A stretch of DNA of 64,000 bases from Blastocladiella emersonii ATCC 22665 (lineage: Eukaryota; Blastocladiomycota; Blastocladiomycetes; Blastocladiales; Blastocladiaceae): the NCBI GenBank assembly GCA_025594325.1, contig JANHCV010000017.1, positions 124,001 to 188,000 of the forward strand. Direction: 5' to 3'. Every line of letters starts with the position of its first letter. Positions within the stretch are counted from its first letter, which is position 1. Positions 40,850-54,677 of this stretch are shown here, piece after piece. A program made the translations under genes and the position numbers. Below the pieces are notes generated by a model. The model saw only the letters and a program-made list of their open reading frames with translations, was not told the origin of the DNA and made no database searches.

Positions 40850-43140
40850 ATGAATTGACTGATGATAGGGATGTACCAAACCAGCCACGTAGACAATTGT
40901 CGTGGTTGTCGAACAAAACCATATTCAAATCTTTGGCAACGCGCCTGTCCAGCTAGCCAGGGACCCATGAATCACAGTATCGACCCAACAAGATATTAGA
41001 CCATGGTAATATAGTAAACCAACCTCGTACATAATTGTCATGGTACTCAAACAAAACCATATTCAAGTCTTTGCTTTCCCGCATATCCAGCTGGCCAGGG
41101 ACCCATAAATCACGGTATCGAACGAACAAGATATCTTACCATGGAAATATAGTTAACCAGCCACGCGGACAATTGTCATGGTACTCAATCGAGACCACAT
41201 TCAAGTCTTTGCTCTCCCGCATGTCAAGCTGGTTGAAGGCCCATTAATCACAGTATCGACCCAACAAGATATTTGACCATGGAAACATAGTAAACCAGCC
41301 ACGCGGATAATTGTCATGGTACTCAATCAAAACCATATCCATATTTTTTTTTCCCCGTATGTCAAGCTGGTTGAAGACCCATAACTCACAGTATCGACCC
41401 AACAAGATATTTGACCATGGAAACATAGTAAACCAGCCACGCGGATAATTGTCATGGTACTCAATCAAAACCATATTCATATTTTTGCTTCCCCGCATGT
41501 CAAGCTGGTTGAAGACCCATAAATCACAGTATCGAACCAACAAAATATCTGACCATGGAAATATAGTTAACCAGCCACGCGGACAATTGTCATGGTACTC
41601 AATCGAAACCACATTCAAGTCTTTGCTCTCCCGCATGTCAAGCTGGTTGAAGGCCCATAAATCACAGTATCGACCCAACAAGATATTTGACCATGGAAAC
41701 ATAGTAAACCAGCCACGCGGATAATTGTCATGGTACTCAATCAAAACCATATTCAAGTCTTTGCTTTCCCGCACGTCCAGCTGGTTGAAGGCCCATAAAT
41801 CACAGTATCGACCCAACAAAGTATCTGACAACCGAAATATAGCAGACAATCCACGCAGACAATTGTCATGCCACCTAATCAAAACCATATTCAAATCTTT
41901 GGCAACGCGCCTGTCCAGCTAGCCAGGGACCCATGAATCACAGTATCGACCCAACAAGATATTAGACCATGGTAATATAGTAAACCAACCTCGTACATAA
42001 TTGTCATGGAACTCAAACAAAACCATATTCAAGTCTTTGCTTTCCCGCATATCCAGCTGGCCAGGGACCCATAAATCACAGTATCGAACGAACAAGATAT
42101 CTTACCATGGAAATATAGTTAACCAGCCACGCGGACAATTGTCATGGTACTCAATCGAGACCACATTCAAGTCTTTGCTCTCCCGCATGTCAAGCTGGTT
42201 GAAGGCCCATTAATCACAGTATCGACCCAACAAGATATTTGACCATGGAAACATAGTAAACCAGCCACGCGGATAATTGTCATGGTACTCAATCAAAACC
42301 ATATTCATATTTTTGCTTCCCCGTATGTCAAGCTGGTTGAAGACCCATAACTCACAGTATCGACCCAACAAGATATTTGACCATGGAAATATAGTTAACC
42401 AGCCACGCGGATAATTGTCATGGTACTCAATCAAAACCATATTCATATTTTTGCTTCCCCGCATGTCAAGCTGGTTGAAGACCCATAAATCACAGTATCG
42501 AACCAACAAAATATCTGACCATGGAAATATAGTTAACCAGCCACGCGGACAATTGTCATGGTACTCAATCGAAACCACATTCAAGTCTTTGCTCTCCCGC
42601 ATGTCAAGCTGGTTGAAGGCCCATTAATCACAGTATCGACCCAACAAGATATTTGACCATGGAAATATAGTAAACCAGCCACGCGGATAATTGTCATGGT
42701 ACTCAATCAAAACCATATTCAAGTCTTTGCTTTCCCGCACGTCCAGCTGGTTGAAGGCCCATAAATCACAGTATCGACCCAACAAAGTATCTGACAACCG
42801 AAATATAGCAGACAATCCACGCAGACAATTGTCATGCCACCTAATCAAAACCATATTCAAGTCTTTGCTTTCCCACATGTCAAGCTGGTTGAAGGCCCAT
42901 AAATCACAGTATCGAACCAACGAAATATCTGACCATGGAAATATAGTAAAGCAGCCACGCAGATAATTGTCATGGTACTTAATCAAAACCATATTCATAT
43001 TTTTGCTTCCCCGCATGTCAAGCTGGTTGAAGGCCCATAAATCACAGTATCGAACGAACAAGATATCTTACCATGGAAATATAGTTAACCAGCCACGCAA
43101 ATGATTGTCATGCCACTTAATCAAAACCATACTCAAATGG
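40850..43140 (+). repeat. 138-bp monomer block (example, unit 1)
   Basis: Seventeen copies of a 138-bp monomer can be followed by the marker AATTGTCATGGTACTCAA (or variants) at regular 138-base steps from about 40897 to 43105. Each monomer has CCATGG, AACCAGCCACG and CAAGCTGGTTGAAG. Monomers fall into a few subtypes, for example CATATTCATATTTTTGC versus CACATTCAAGTCTTTGC, arranged in a repeated order. The monomer is much more AT-rich than the rest of the window. Confidence 0.93.
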
Positions 43141-43245
43141 TCGATTACCCTCACGTCCAAGCGGCCAAGGACCCAAACCGCCAGATACCCAAATCTACGA
43201 CCACGTTGCGCACACTCCACTAGCCAACTCTTCGATCCCCTAATT

Positions 43246-43556
43246 ATGGAGCCCGTCGTCAAAGTCCACGGTCCAATCAACGAGGTAAACAGCGAACTTG
43301 TCAAACTGCCAACCTGCCAACCAAACACCCACGCCGCTTCTCAAGCCACGGTGGGCCCGCGCATTTGCGTTGCCGTCCCAGCCAACGAAGGAATGACTGA
43401 TGAGCCCTGGTAGCCTGCTAGACTGACAGCCTGACAGCGCCCGCTCAGTTGCTATTATCTATCTCGTAGGTAGTCTGGGAGGAGTTCGTTAGTCGATACG
43501 CGACCAGTCTCCTCCTGGCTGCCCGCTCTGCTGCCATCTCCAAGGCCCGCATGAAG
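43246..43556 (+). other. Gene-like 5' segment inside each array unit (example, unit 1)
   Basis: An ATG at 43246 opens 13 codons (EPVVKVHGPINE after Met) ending at a good donor GTAAAC (43285). Further on, CTATCTCGTAG resembles an acceptor, after which VVWEEFVSRYATSLLLAAR can be read. The same segment in inverted orientation is the 5' end of the broken gene at 33.6-35.0 kb. Each unit carries it, but no unit carries the 372-codon body of that gene. Whether it is transcribed is unknown. Confidence 0.55.
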
Positions 43557-43631
43557 ATGGGCCAGGGAGGTTTACGAGCATTTCCTATCTCTCCTCTCTC
43601 CGTGTGAAACCATTCACCCGCGGACGGATGC

Positions 43632-43712
43632 GCACCACGCACCGTGCACCGCGCACCGCGCACCGCGCACCGCGCACCGTGCACCGCGCACCGCGCACCG
43701 CGCACAGCGCAC
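43632..43712 (+). repeat. GCACCGC heptamer tract (unit 1; equivalent in every unit)
   Basis: A run of 7-bp repeats (GCACCGC with GCACCGT variants) about 80 bp long. Unit 4 has two fewer copies. Open frames across it encode only low-complexity Arg/Ala/Pro/Thr peptides. Confidence 0.9.
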
Positions 43713-43977
43713 CGCGGACAGCGCCCGATGCACCACACGCTGCGCACACGGCGCCAACGGCCACGCTGGTGTCACGCACACACACTCGCATGAACGGCAA
43801 GCAGGCAAGGCTTCCTCAACTCAACCATGATCCATCGTCCATGTCTGCTCGCTCCAACGGGTGCGCCTGCCTACCCTCCCAGTGCCATCGATTGATTGAT
43901 TCATGTCCAGTGCTGCCCATGCTTTCATGGCCGCGGGGTCCGTCAGAACGCCTTGCAATGCGTGCGCCTGCATGCAC

Positions 43978-44035
43978 CTGCACTGCAGAGCGCTGCAGAG
44001 GGCTGCACAGCGCTGCGGAGGGCTGCAGAGGGCTA
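43978..44035 (+). repeat. CTGCAGAG-type short repeat (unit 1; equivalent in every unit)
   Basis: Imperfect repeats of GCTGCAGAGGGCTGCA-like sequence, about 60 bp, each containing PstI-like CTGCAG palindromes or variants. Confidence 0.75.
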
Positions 44036-44205
44036 AGGCGGCAGGGCTTCTCCTCCTGCAGGGGACAGTACCAAGGCCAAGGAGTGCTAGTGACTACTAA
44101 CGGAATGGTGATTGGCCCCCTTCACACGCTCCTGGCAGGACTGCGTGTGGGCGTGCGGGCGTTTGTGCGTGCGTGCCTTGATTCGTCCACCATCATACGC
44201 GCAAA

Positions 44206-44287
44206 GTGACCAAGTGACCAAGTGACCAAGTGACCAAGGTGACCAAGGTGACCAAGGTGACCAAGGTGACCAAGGTGACCAAGTGAC
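44206..44287 (+). repeat. GTGACCAA(G) tract (unit 1; equivalent in every unit)
   Basis: Four 8-bp copies of GTGACCAA are followed by five or so 9-bp copies GTGACCAAG. The switch of period within one tract is constant in all units. It is not a known fungal telomere repeat. Confidence 0.9.
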
Positions 44288-44632
44288 ACACAAGCACCAA
44301 GCTAGGGTGGCCGGGCGGCCATGGAACGTACTGCATGGGAACCATTACCGTGGACTGGCCGCGGCCATTTATCGCAGCACAGCCCTGCCTGGCTCAGGAC
44401 GCGGCGGGCGTGGGAGGCAGGCAGGGTAGATCGGTAGCAGCAGCAGGACCTGGCTAGCTGGCTGTCAAACAACACAAGTGAAGGGGTGCGTGAGGGAGGG
44501 TGTGTTGAATGAATGGATGGGTGGATGCAGGCAGAGAGAGACCTTCATACGTGTCGTGGGTGATGAGGATTGGTTGGCCACCATCCACCAACGCCATGGC
44601 ATGGCTGCGGGTGTCGCTGCGTGCGCCTTGGC

Positions 44633-44692
44633 GGGTGGTGTTGGTGGGTGGGTGGTCTTGGTGGGTGCTGTGGTGGTAGTGGAGCTAGAGTG
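44633..44692 (+). repeat. G-rich GGTGGT tract (unit 1; equivalent in every unit)
   Basis: About 60 bases composed almost only of G and T in GGTGG/GGGTGGG patterns, with at least four runs of three G, so a G-quadruplex on the plus strand is possible. Confidence 0.6.
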
Positions 44693-44794
44693 GTGCCGTG
44701 GGGCTCTTGGGGTCCCCTTTCCTTCCTGTCTGGCCTAGGTGGGTCGGCGGACGCAGCGCGCATGCGGGCAAGGTAACAACATTGCTCACGCAAT

Positions 44795-47700
44795 GGATCA
44801 TGTATTTTATGGCAAGTAGTCTGCGAAGCAGAGACGGGGATGTCCGGCCCAATCGGACCCTCCACGGATCACAATATGCACGCAATGAATTGACTGATGA
44901 TAGGGATGTACCAAACCAGCCACGTAGACAATTGTCGTGGTTGTCGAACAAAACCATATTCAAATCTTTGGCAACGCGCCTGTCCAGCTAGCCAGGGACC
45001 CATGAATCACAGTAGCGACCCAACAAGATATTAGACCATGGTAATATAGTAAACCAACCTCGTACATAATTGTCATGGTACTCAAACAAAACCATATTCA
45101 AGTCTTTGCTTTCCCGCATATCCAGCTGGCCAGGGACCCATAAATCACAGTATCGAACGAACAAGATATCTTACCATGGAAATATAGTTAACCAGCCACG
45201 CGGACAATTGTCATGGTACTCAATCGAGACCACATTCAAGTCTTTGCTCTCCCGCATGTCAAGCTGGTTGAAGGCCCATTAATCACAGTATCGACCCAAC
45301 AAGATATTTGACCATGGAAACATAGTAAACCAGCCACGCGGATAATTGTCATGGTACTCAATCAAAACCATATTCATATTTTTGCTTCCCCGTATGTCAA
45401 GCTGGTTGAAGACCCATAACTCACAGTATCGACCCAACAAGATATTTGACCATGGAAATATAGTTAACCAGCCACGCGGATAATTGTCATGGTACTCAAT
45501 CAAAACCATATTCATATTTTTGCTTCCCCGCATGTCAAGCTGGTTGAAGACCCATAAATCACAGTATCGAACCAACAAAATATCTGACCATGGAAATATA
45601 GTTAACCAGCCACGCGGACAATTGTCATGGTACTCAATCGAAACCACATTCAAGTCTTTGCTCTCCCGCATGTCAAGCTGGTTGAAGGCCCATAAATCAC
45701 AGTATCGACCCAACAAGATATTTGACCATGGAAATATAGTAAACCAGCCACGCGGATAATTGTCATGGTACTCAATCAAAACCATATTCAAGTCTTTGCT
45801 TTCCCGCACGTCCAGCTGGTTGAAGGCCCATAAATCACAGTATCGACCCAACAAGATATTTGACCATGGAAACATAGTAAACCAGCCACGCGGATAATTG
45901 TCATGGTACTCAATCAAAACCATATTCATATTTTTGCTTCCCCGCATGTCAAGCTGGTTGAAGACCCATAAATCACAGTATCGAACCAACAAAATATCTG
46001 ACCATGGAAATATAGTTAACCAGCCACGCGGACAATTGTCATGGTACTCAATCGAAACCACATTCAAGTCTTTGCTCTCCCGCATGTCAAGCTGGTTGAA
46101 GGCCCATAAATCACAGTATCGACCCAACAAGATATTTGACCATGGAAATATAGTTAACCAGCCACGCGGACAATTGTCATGGTACTCAATCGAGACCACA
46201 TTCAAGTCTTTGCTCTCCCGCATGTCAAGCTGGTTGAAGGCCCATTAATCACAGTATCGACCCAACAAGATATTTGACCATGGAAACATAGTAAACCAGC
46301 CACGCGGATAATTGTCATGGTACTCAATCAAAACCATATTCATATTTTTGCTTCCCCGTATGTCAAGCTGGTTGAAGACCCATAACTCACAGTATCGACC
46401 CAACAAGATATTTGACCATGGAAACATAGTAAACCAGCCACGCGGATAATTGTCATGGTACTCAATCAAAACCATATTCATATTTTTGCTTCCCCGCATG
46501 TCAAGCTGGTTGAAGACCCATAAATCACAGTATCGAACCAACAAAATATCTGACCATGGAAATATAGTTAACCAGCCACGCGGACAATTGTCATGGTACT
46601 CAATCGAAACCACATTCAAGTCTTTGCTTCCCCGCATGTCAAGCTGGTTGAAGGCCCATAAATCACAGTATCGAACGAACAAGATATCTTACCATGGAAA
46701 TATAGTTAACCAGCCACGCAAATGATTGTCATGCCACTTAATCAAAACCATACTCAAATGGTCGATTACCCTCACGTCCAAGCGGCCAAGGACCCAAACC
46801 GCCAGATACCCAAATCTACGACCACGTTGCGCACACTCCACTAGCCAACTCTTCGATCCCCTAATTATGGAGCCCGTCGTCAAAGTCCACGGTCCAATCA
46901 ACGAGGTAAACAGCGAACTTGTCAAACTGCCAACCTGCCAACCAAACACCCACGCCGCTTCTCAAGCCACGGTGGGCCCGCGCATTTGCGTTGCCGTCCC
47001 AGCCAACGAAGGAATGACTGATGAGCCCTGGTAGCCTGCTAGACTGACAGCCTGACAGCGCCCGCTCAGTTGCTATTATCTATCTCGTAGGTAGTCTGGG
47101 AGGAGTTCGTTAGTCGATACGCGACCAGTCTCCTCCTGGCTGCCCGCTCTGCTGCCATCTCCAAGGCCCGCATGAAGATGGGCCAGGGAGGTTTACGAGC
47201 ATTTCCTATCTCTCCTCTCTCCGTGTGAAACCATTCACCCGCGGACGGATGCGCACCACGCACCGTGCACCGCGCACCGCGCACCGCGCACCGCGCACCG
47301 TGCACCGCGCACCGCGCACCGCGCACAGCGCACCGCGGACAGCGCCCGATGCACCACACGCTGCGCACACGGCGCCAACGGCCACGCTGGTGTCACGCAC
47401 ACACACTCGCATGAACGGCAAGCAGGCAAGGCTTCCTCAACTCAACCATGATCCATCGTCCATGTCTGCTCGCTCCAACGGGTGCGCCTGCCTACCCTCC
47501 CAGTGCCATCGATTGATTGATTCATGTCCAGTGCTGCCCATGCTTTCATGGCCGCGGGGTCCGTCAGAACGCCTTGCAATGCGTGCGCCTGCATGCACCT
47601 GCACTGCAGAGCGCTGCAGAGGGCTGCACAGCGCTGCGGAGGGCTGCAGAGGGCTAAGGCGGCAGGGCTTCTCCTCCTGCAGGGGACAGTACCAAGGCCA

Positions 47701-48415
47701 AGGAGTGCTAGTGACTACTAACGGAATGGTGATTGGCCCCCTTCACACGCTCCTGGCAGGACTGCGTGTGGGCGTGCGGGCGTTTGTGCGTGCGTGCCTT
47801 GATTCGTCCACCATCATACGCGCAAAGTGACCAAGTGACCAAGTGACCAAGTGACCAAGGTGACCAAGGTGACCAAGGTGACCAAGGTGACCAAGGTGAC
47901 CAAGTGACACACAAGCACCAAGCTAGGGTGGCCGGGCGGCCATGGAACGTACTGCATGGGAACCATTACCGTGGACTGGCCGCGGCCATTTATCGCAGCA
48001 CAGCCCTGCCTGGCTCAGGACGCGGCGGGCGTGGGAGGCAGGCAGGGTAGATCGGTAGCAGCAGCAGGACCTGGCTAGCTGGCTGTCAAACAACACAAGT
48101 GAAGGGGTGCGTGAGGGAGGGTGTGTTGAATGAATGGATGGGTGGATGCAGGCAGAGAGAGACCTTCATACGTGTCGTGGGTGATGAGGATTGGTTGGCC
48201 ACCATCCACCAACGCCATGGCATGGCTGCGGGTGTCGCTGCGTGCGCCTTGGCGGGTGGTGTTGGTGGGTGGGTGGTCTTGGTGGGTGCTGTGGTGGTAG
48301 TGGAGCTAGAGTGGTGCCGTGGGGCTCTTGGGGTCCCCTTTCCTTCCTGTCTGGCCTAGGTGGGTCGGCGGACGCAGCGCGCATGCGGGCAAGGTAACAA
48401 CATTGCTCACGCAAT
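44795..48415 (+). repeat. Array unit 2 (3621 bp, 14 monomers)
   Basis: Monomer block about 44885-46765. It shares the private variant CAGTAGCGACC (45010-45020) with unit 3 only. Confidence 0.93.
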
Positions 48416-51400
48416 GGATCATGTATTTTATGGCAAGTAGTCTGCGAAGCAGAGACGGGGATGTCCGGCCCAATCGGACCCTCCACGGATCACAATATGC
48501 ACGCAATGAATTGACTGATGATAGGGATGTACCAAACCAGCCACGTAGACAATTGTCGTGGTTGTCGAACAAAACCATATTCAAATCTTTGGCAACGCGC
48601 CTGTCCAGCTAGCCAGGGACCCATGAATCACAGTAGCGACCCAACAAGATATTAGACCATGGTAATATAGTAAACCAACCTCGTACATAATTGTCATGGT
48701 ACTCAAACAAAACCATATTCAAGTCTTTGCTTTCCCGCATATCCAGCTGGCCAGGGACCCATAAATCACAGTATCGAACGAACAAGATATCTTACCATGG
48801 AAATATAGTTAACCAGCCACGCGGACAATTGTCATGGTACTCAATCGAGACCACATTCAAGTCTTTGCTCTCCCGCATGTCAAGCTGGTTGAAGGCCCAT
48901 TAATCACAGTATCGACCCAACAAGATATTTGACCATGGAAACATAGTAAACCAGCCACGCGGATAATTGTCATGGTACTCAATCAAAACCATATTCATAT
49001 TTTTGCTTCCCCGTATGTCAAGCTGGTTGAAGACCCATAACTCACAGTATCGACCCAACAAGATATTTGACCATGGAAATATAGTTAACCAGCCACGCGG
49101 ATAATTGTCATGGTACTCAATCAAAACCATATTCATATTTTTGCTTCCCCGCATGTCAAGCTGGTTGAAGACCCATAAATCACAGTATCGAACCAACAAA
49201 ATATCTGACCATGGAAATATAGTTAACCAGCCACGCGGACAATTGTCATGGTACTCAATCGAAACCACATTCAAGTCTTTGCTCTCCCGCATGTCAAGCT
49301 GGTTGAAGGCCCATAAATCACAGTATCGACCCAACAAGATATTTGACCATGGAAATATAGTAAACCAGCCACGCGGATAATTGTCATGGTACTCAATCAA
49401 AACCATATTCAAGTCTTTGCTTTCCCGCACGTCCAGCTGGTTGAAGGCCCATAAATCACAGTATCGACCCAACAAGATATTTGACCATGGAAACATAGTA
49501 AACCAGCCACGCGGATAATTGTCATGGTACTCAATCAAAACCATATTCATATTTTTGCTTCCCCGCATGTCAAGCTGGTTGAAGACCCATAAATCACAGT
49601 ATCGAACCAACAAAATATCTGACCATGGAAATATAGTTAACCAGCCACGCGGACAATTGTCATGGTACTCAATCGAAACCACATTCAAGTCTTTGCTCTC
49701 CCGCATGTCAAGCTGGTTGAAGGCCCATAAATCACAGTATCGACCCAACAAGATATTTGACCATGGAAATATAGTTAACCAGCCACGCGGACAATTGTCA
49801 TGGTACTCAATCGAGACCACATTCAAGTCTTTGCTCTCCCGCATGTCAAGCTGGTTGAAGGCCCATTAATCACAGTATCGACCCAACAAGATATTTGACC
49901 ATGGAAACATAGTAAACCAGCCACGCGGATAATTGTCATGGTACTCAATCAAAACCATATTCATATTTTTGCTTCCCCGTATGTCAAGCTGGTTGAAGAC
50001 CCATAACTCACAGTATCGACCCAACAAGATATTTGACCATGGAAACATAGTAAACCAGCCACGCGGATAATTGTCATGGTACTCAATCAAAACCATATTC
50101 ATATTTTTGCTTCCCCGCATGTCAAGCTGGTTGAAGACCCATAAATCACAGTATCGAACCAACAAAATATCTGACCATGGAAATATAGTTAACCAGCCAC
50201 GCGGACAATTGTCATGGTACTCAATCGAAACCACATTCAAGTCTTTGCTTCCCCGCATGTCAAGCTGGTTGAAGGCCCATAAATCACAGTATCGAACGAA
50301 CAAGATATCTTACCATGGAAATATAGTTAACCAGCCACGCAAATGATTGTCATGCCACTTAATCAAAACCATACTCAAATGGTCGATTACCCTCACGTCC
50401 AAGCGGCCAAGGACCCAAACCGCCAGATACCCAAATCTACGACCACGTTGCGCACACTCCACTAGCCAACTCTTCGATCCCCTAATTATGGAGCCCGTCG
50501 TCAAAGTCCACGGTCCAATCAACGAGGTAAACAGCGAACTTGTCAAACTGCCAACCTGCCAACCAAACACCCACGCCGCTTCTCAAGCCACGGTGGGCCC
50601 GCGCATTTGCGTTGCCGTCCCAGCCAACGAAGGAATGACTGATGAGCCCTGGTAGCCTGCTAGACTGACAGCCTGACAGCGCCCGCTCAGTTGCTATTAT
50701 CTATCTCGTAGGTAGTCTGGGAGGAGTTCGTTAGTCGATACGCGACCAGTCTCCTCCTGGCTGCCCGCTCTGCTGCCATCTCCAAGGCCCGCATGAAGAT
50801 GGGCCAGGGAGGTTTACGAGCATTTCCTATCTCTCCTCTCTCCGTGTGAAACCATTCACCCGCGGACGGATGCGCACCACGCACCGTGCACCGCGCACCG
50901 CGCACCGCGCACCGCGCACCGTGCACCGCGCACCGCGCACCGCGCACAGCGCACCGCGGACAGCGCCCGATGCACCACACGCTGCGCACACGGCGCCAAC
51001 GGCCACGCTGGTGTCACGCACACACACTCGCATGAACGGCAAGCAGGCAAGGCTTCCTCAACTCAACCATGATCCATCGTCCATGTCTGCTCGCTCCAAC
51101 GGGTGCGCCTGCCTACCCTCCCAGTGCCATCGATTGATTGATTCATGTCCAGTGCTGCCCATGCTTTCATGGCCGCGGGGTCCGTCAGAACGCCTTGCAA
51201 TGCGTGCGCCTGCATGCACCTGCACTGCAGAGCGCTGCAGAGGGCTGCACAGCGCTGCGGAGGGCTGCAGAGGGCTAAGGCGGCAGGGCTTCTCCTCCTG
51301 CAGGGGACAGTACCAAGGCCAAGTAGTGCTAGTGACTACTAACGGAATGGTGATTGGCCCCCTTCACACGCTCCTGGCAGGACTGCGTGTGGGCGTGCGG

Positions 51401-52036
51401 GCGTTTGTGCGTGCGTGCCTTGATTCGTCCACCATCATACGCGCAAAGTGACCAAGTGACCAAGTGACCAAGTGACCAAGGTGACCAAGGTGACCAAGGT
51501 GACCAAGGTGACCAAGGTGACCAAGTGACACACAAGCACCAAGCTAGGGTGGCCGGGCGGCCATGGAACGTACTGCATGGGAACCATTACCGTGGACTGG
51601 CCGCGGCCATTTATCGCAGCACAGCCCTGCCTGGCTCAGGACGCGGCGGGCGTGGGAGGCAGGCAGGGTAGATCGGTAGCAGCAGCAGGACCTGGCTAGC
51701 TGGCTGTCAAACAACACAAGTGAAGGGGTGCGTGAGGGAGGGTGTGTTGAATGAATGGATGGGTGGATGCAGGCAGAGAGAGACCTTCATACGTGTCGTG
51801 GGTGATGAGGATTGGTTGGCCACCATCCACCAACGCCATGGCATGGCTGCGGGTGTCGCTGCGTGCGCCTTGGCGGGTGGTGTTGGTGGGTGGGTGGTCT
51901 TGGTGGGTGCTGTGGTGGTAGTGGAGCTAGAGTGGTGCCGTGGGGCTCTTGGGGTCCCCTTTCCTTCCTGTCTGGCCTAGGTGGGTCGGCGGACGCAGCG
52001 CGCATGCGGGCAAGGTAACAACATTGCTCACGCAAT
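48416..52036 (+). repeat. Array unit 3 (3621 bp, 14 monomers)
   Basis: Monomer block about 48506-50386. It is nearly identical to unit 2; one private difference is AAGTAGTGC near 51322 where the others have AAGGAGTGC. Confidence 0.93.
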
Positions 52037-54677
52037 GGATCATGTATTTTATGGCAAGTAGTCTGCGAAGCAGAGACGGGGATGTCCGGCCCAATCGGAC
52101 CCTCCACGGATCACAATATGCACGCAATGAATTGACTGATGATAGGGATGTACCAAACCAGCCACGTAGACAATTGTCGTGGTTGTCGAACAAAACCATA
52201 TTCAAATCTTTGGCAACGCGCCTGTCCAGCTAGCCAGGGACCCATGAATCACAGTATCGACCCAACAAGATACTAGACCATGGTAATATAGTAAACCAAC
52301 CTCGTACATAATTGTCATGGTACTCAAACAAAACCATATTCAAGTCTTTGCTTTCCCGCATATCCAGCTGGCCAGGGACCCATAAATCACAGTATCGAAC
52401 GAACAAGATATCTTACCATGGAAATATAGTTAACCAGCCACGCGGACAATTGTCATGGTACTCAATCGAGACCACATTCAAGTCTTTGCTCTCCCGCATG
52501 TCAAGCTGGTTGAAGGCCCATTAATCACAGTATCGACCCAACAAGATATTTGACCATGGAAACATAGTAAACCAGCCACGCGGATAATTGTCATGGTACT
52601 CAATCAAAACCATATTCATATTTTTGCTTCCCCGTATGTCAAGCTGGTTGAAGACCCATAACTCACAGTATCGACCCAACAAGATATTTGACCATGGAAA
52701 CATAGTAAACCAGCCACGCGGATAATTGTCATGGTACTCAATCAAAACCATATTCATATTTTTGCTTCCCCGCATGTCAAGCTGGTTGAAGACCCATAAA
52801 TCACAGTATCGAACCAACAAAATATCTGACCATGGAAATATAGTTAACCAGCCACGCGGACAATTGTCATGGTACTCAATCGAAACCACATTCAAGTCTT
52901 TGCTTCCCCGCATGTCAAGCTGGTTGAAGGCCCATAAATCACAGTATCGAACGAACAAGATATCTTACCATGGAAATATAGTTAACCAGCCACGCAAATG
53001 ATTGTCATGCCACTTAATCAAAACCATACTCAAATGGTCGATTACCCTCACGTCCAAGCGGCCAAGGACCCAAACCGCCAGATACCCAAATCTACGACCA
53101 CGTTGCGCACACTCCACTAGCCAACTCTTCGATCCCCTAATTATGGAGCCCGTCGTCAAAGTCCACGGTCCAATCAACGAGGTAAACAGCGAACTTGTCA
53201 AACTGCCAACCTGCCAACCAAACACCCACGCCGCTTCTCAAGCCACGGTGGGCCCGCGCATTTGCGTTGCCGTCCCAGCCAACGAAGGAATGACTGATGA
53301 GCCCTGGTAGCCTGCTAGACTGACAGCCTGACAGCGCCCGCTCAGTTGCTATTATCTATCTCGTAGGTAGTCTGGGAGGAGTTCGTTAGTCGATACGCGA
53401 CCAGTCTCCTCCTGGCTGCCCGCTCTGCTGCCATCTCCAAGGCCCGCATGAAGATGGGCCAGGGAGGTTTACGAGCATTTCCTATCTCTCCTCTCTCCGT
53501 GTGAAACCATTCACCCGCGGACGGATGCGCACCACGCACCGTGCACCGCGCACCGCGCACCGTGCACCGCGCACCGCGCACCGCGCACAGCGCACCGCGG
53601 ACAGCGCCCGATGCACCACACGCTGCGCACACGGCGCCAACGGCCACGCTGGTGTCACGCACACACACTCGCATGAACGGCAAGCAGGCAAGGCTTCCTC
53701 AACTCAACCATGATCCATCGTCCATGTCTGCTCGCTCCAACGGGTGCGCCTGCCTACCCTCCCAGTGCCATCGATTGATTGATTCATGTCCAGTGCTGCC
53801 CATGCTTTCATGGCCGCGGGGTCCGTCAGAACGCCTTGCAATGCGTGCGCCTGCATGCACCTGCACTGCAGAGCGCTGCAGAGGGCTGCACAGCGCTGCG
53901 GAGGGCTGCAGAGGGCTAAGGCGGCAGGGCTTCTCCTCCTGCAGGGGACAGTACCAAGGCCAAGGAGTGCTAGTGACTACTAACGGAATGGTGATTGGCC
54001 CCCTTCACACGCTCCTGGCAGGACTGCGTGTGGGCGTGCGGGCGTTTGTGCGTGCGTGCCTTGATTCGTCCACCATCATACGCGCAAAGTGACCAAGTGA
54101 CCAAGTGACCAAGTGACCAAGGTGACCAAGGTGACCAAGGTGACCAAGGTGACCAAGGTGACCAAGTGACACACAAGCACCAAGCTAGGGTGGCCGGGCG
54201 GCCATGGAACGTACTGCATGGGAACCATTACCGTGGACTGGCCGCGGCCATTTATCGCAGCACAGCCCTGCCTGGCTCAGGACGCGGCGGGCGTGGGAGG
54301 CAGGCAGGGTAGATCGGTAGCAGCAGCAGGACCTGGCTAGCTGGCTGTCAAACAACACAAGTGAAGGGGTGCGTGAGGGAGGGTGTGTTGAATGAATGGA
54401 TGGGTGGATGCAGGCAGAGAGAGACCTTCATACGTGTCGTGGGTGATGAGGATTGGTTGGCCACCATCCACCAACGCCATGGCATGGCTGCGGGTGTCGC
54501 TGCGTGCGCCTTGGCGGGTGGTGTTGGTGGGTGGGTGGTCTTGGTGGGTGCTGTGGTGGTAGTGGAGCTAGAGTGGTGCCGTGGGGCTCTTGGGGTCCCC
54601 TTTCCTTCCTGTCTGGCCTAGGTGGGTCGGCGGACGCAGCGCGCATGCGGGCAAGGTAACAACATTGCTCACGCAAT
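52037..54677 (+). repeat. Array unit 4 (2641 bp, 7 monomers)
   Basis: Monomer block about 52127-53042. It is the first of the short units and 14 bp shorter than units 5-7 because its GCACCGC tract (about 53530-53590) has two fewer copies. It carries GATACTAGACC, shared with units 5-8, where units 1-3 have GATATTAGACC. Confidence 0.93.

Larger units (their letters stand above)
40760..44794 (+). repeat. Array unit 1 (4035 bp, 17 monomers)
   Basis: First and longest unit; monomer block about 40850-43140. Its left 100 bases differ more from the others (TTCATGGCAAGTTG versus TTTATGGCAAGTAG), as expected for an array edge. It abuts the truncated LINE ORF1. Confidence 0.93.

Noticed and set aside
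40850-43140. CRISPR-like array of 138-bp repeats
   Set aside because: Repeats are contiguous and much too long, without unique spacers, in a eukaryotic context.
43604-44209. 201-codon plus-strand frame repeated in each array unit
   Set aside because: It translates the GCACCGC tract and CTGCAGAG repeats into low-complexity peptide; no protein-like conservation beyond DNA identity.
44206-44287. Telomere repeat tract
   Set aside because: GTGACCAA(G) occurs once per unit inside the array with changing period and is not a TTAGGG-like G-strand.
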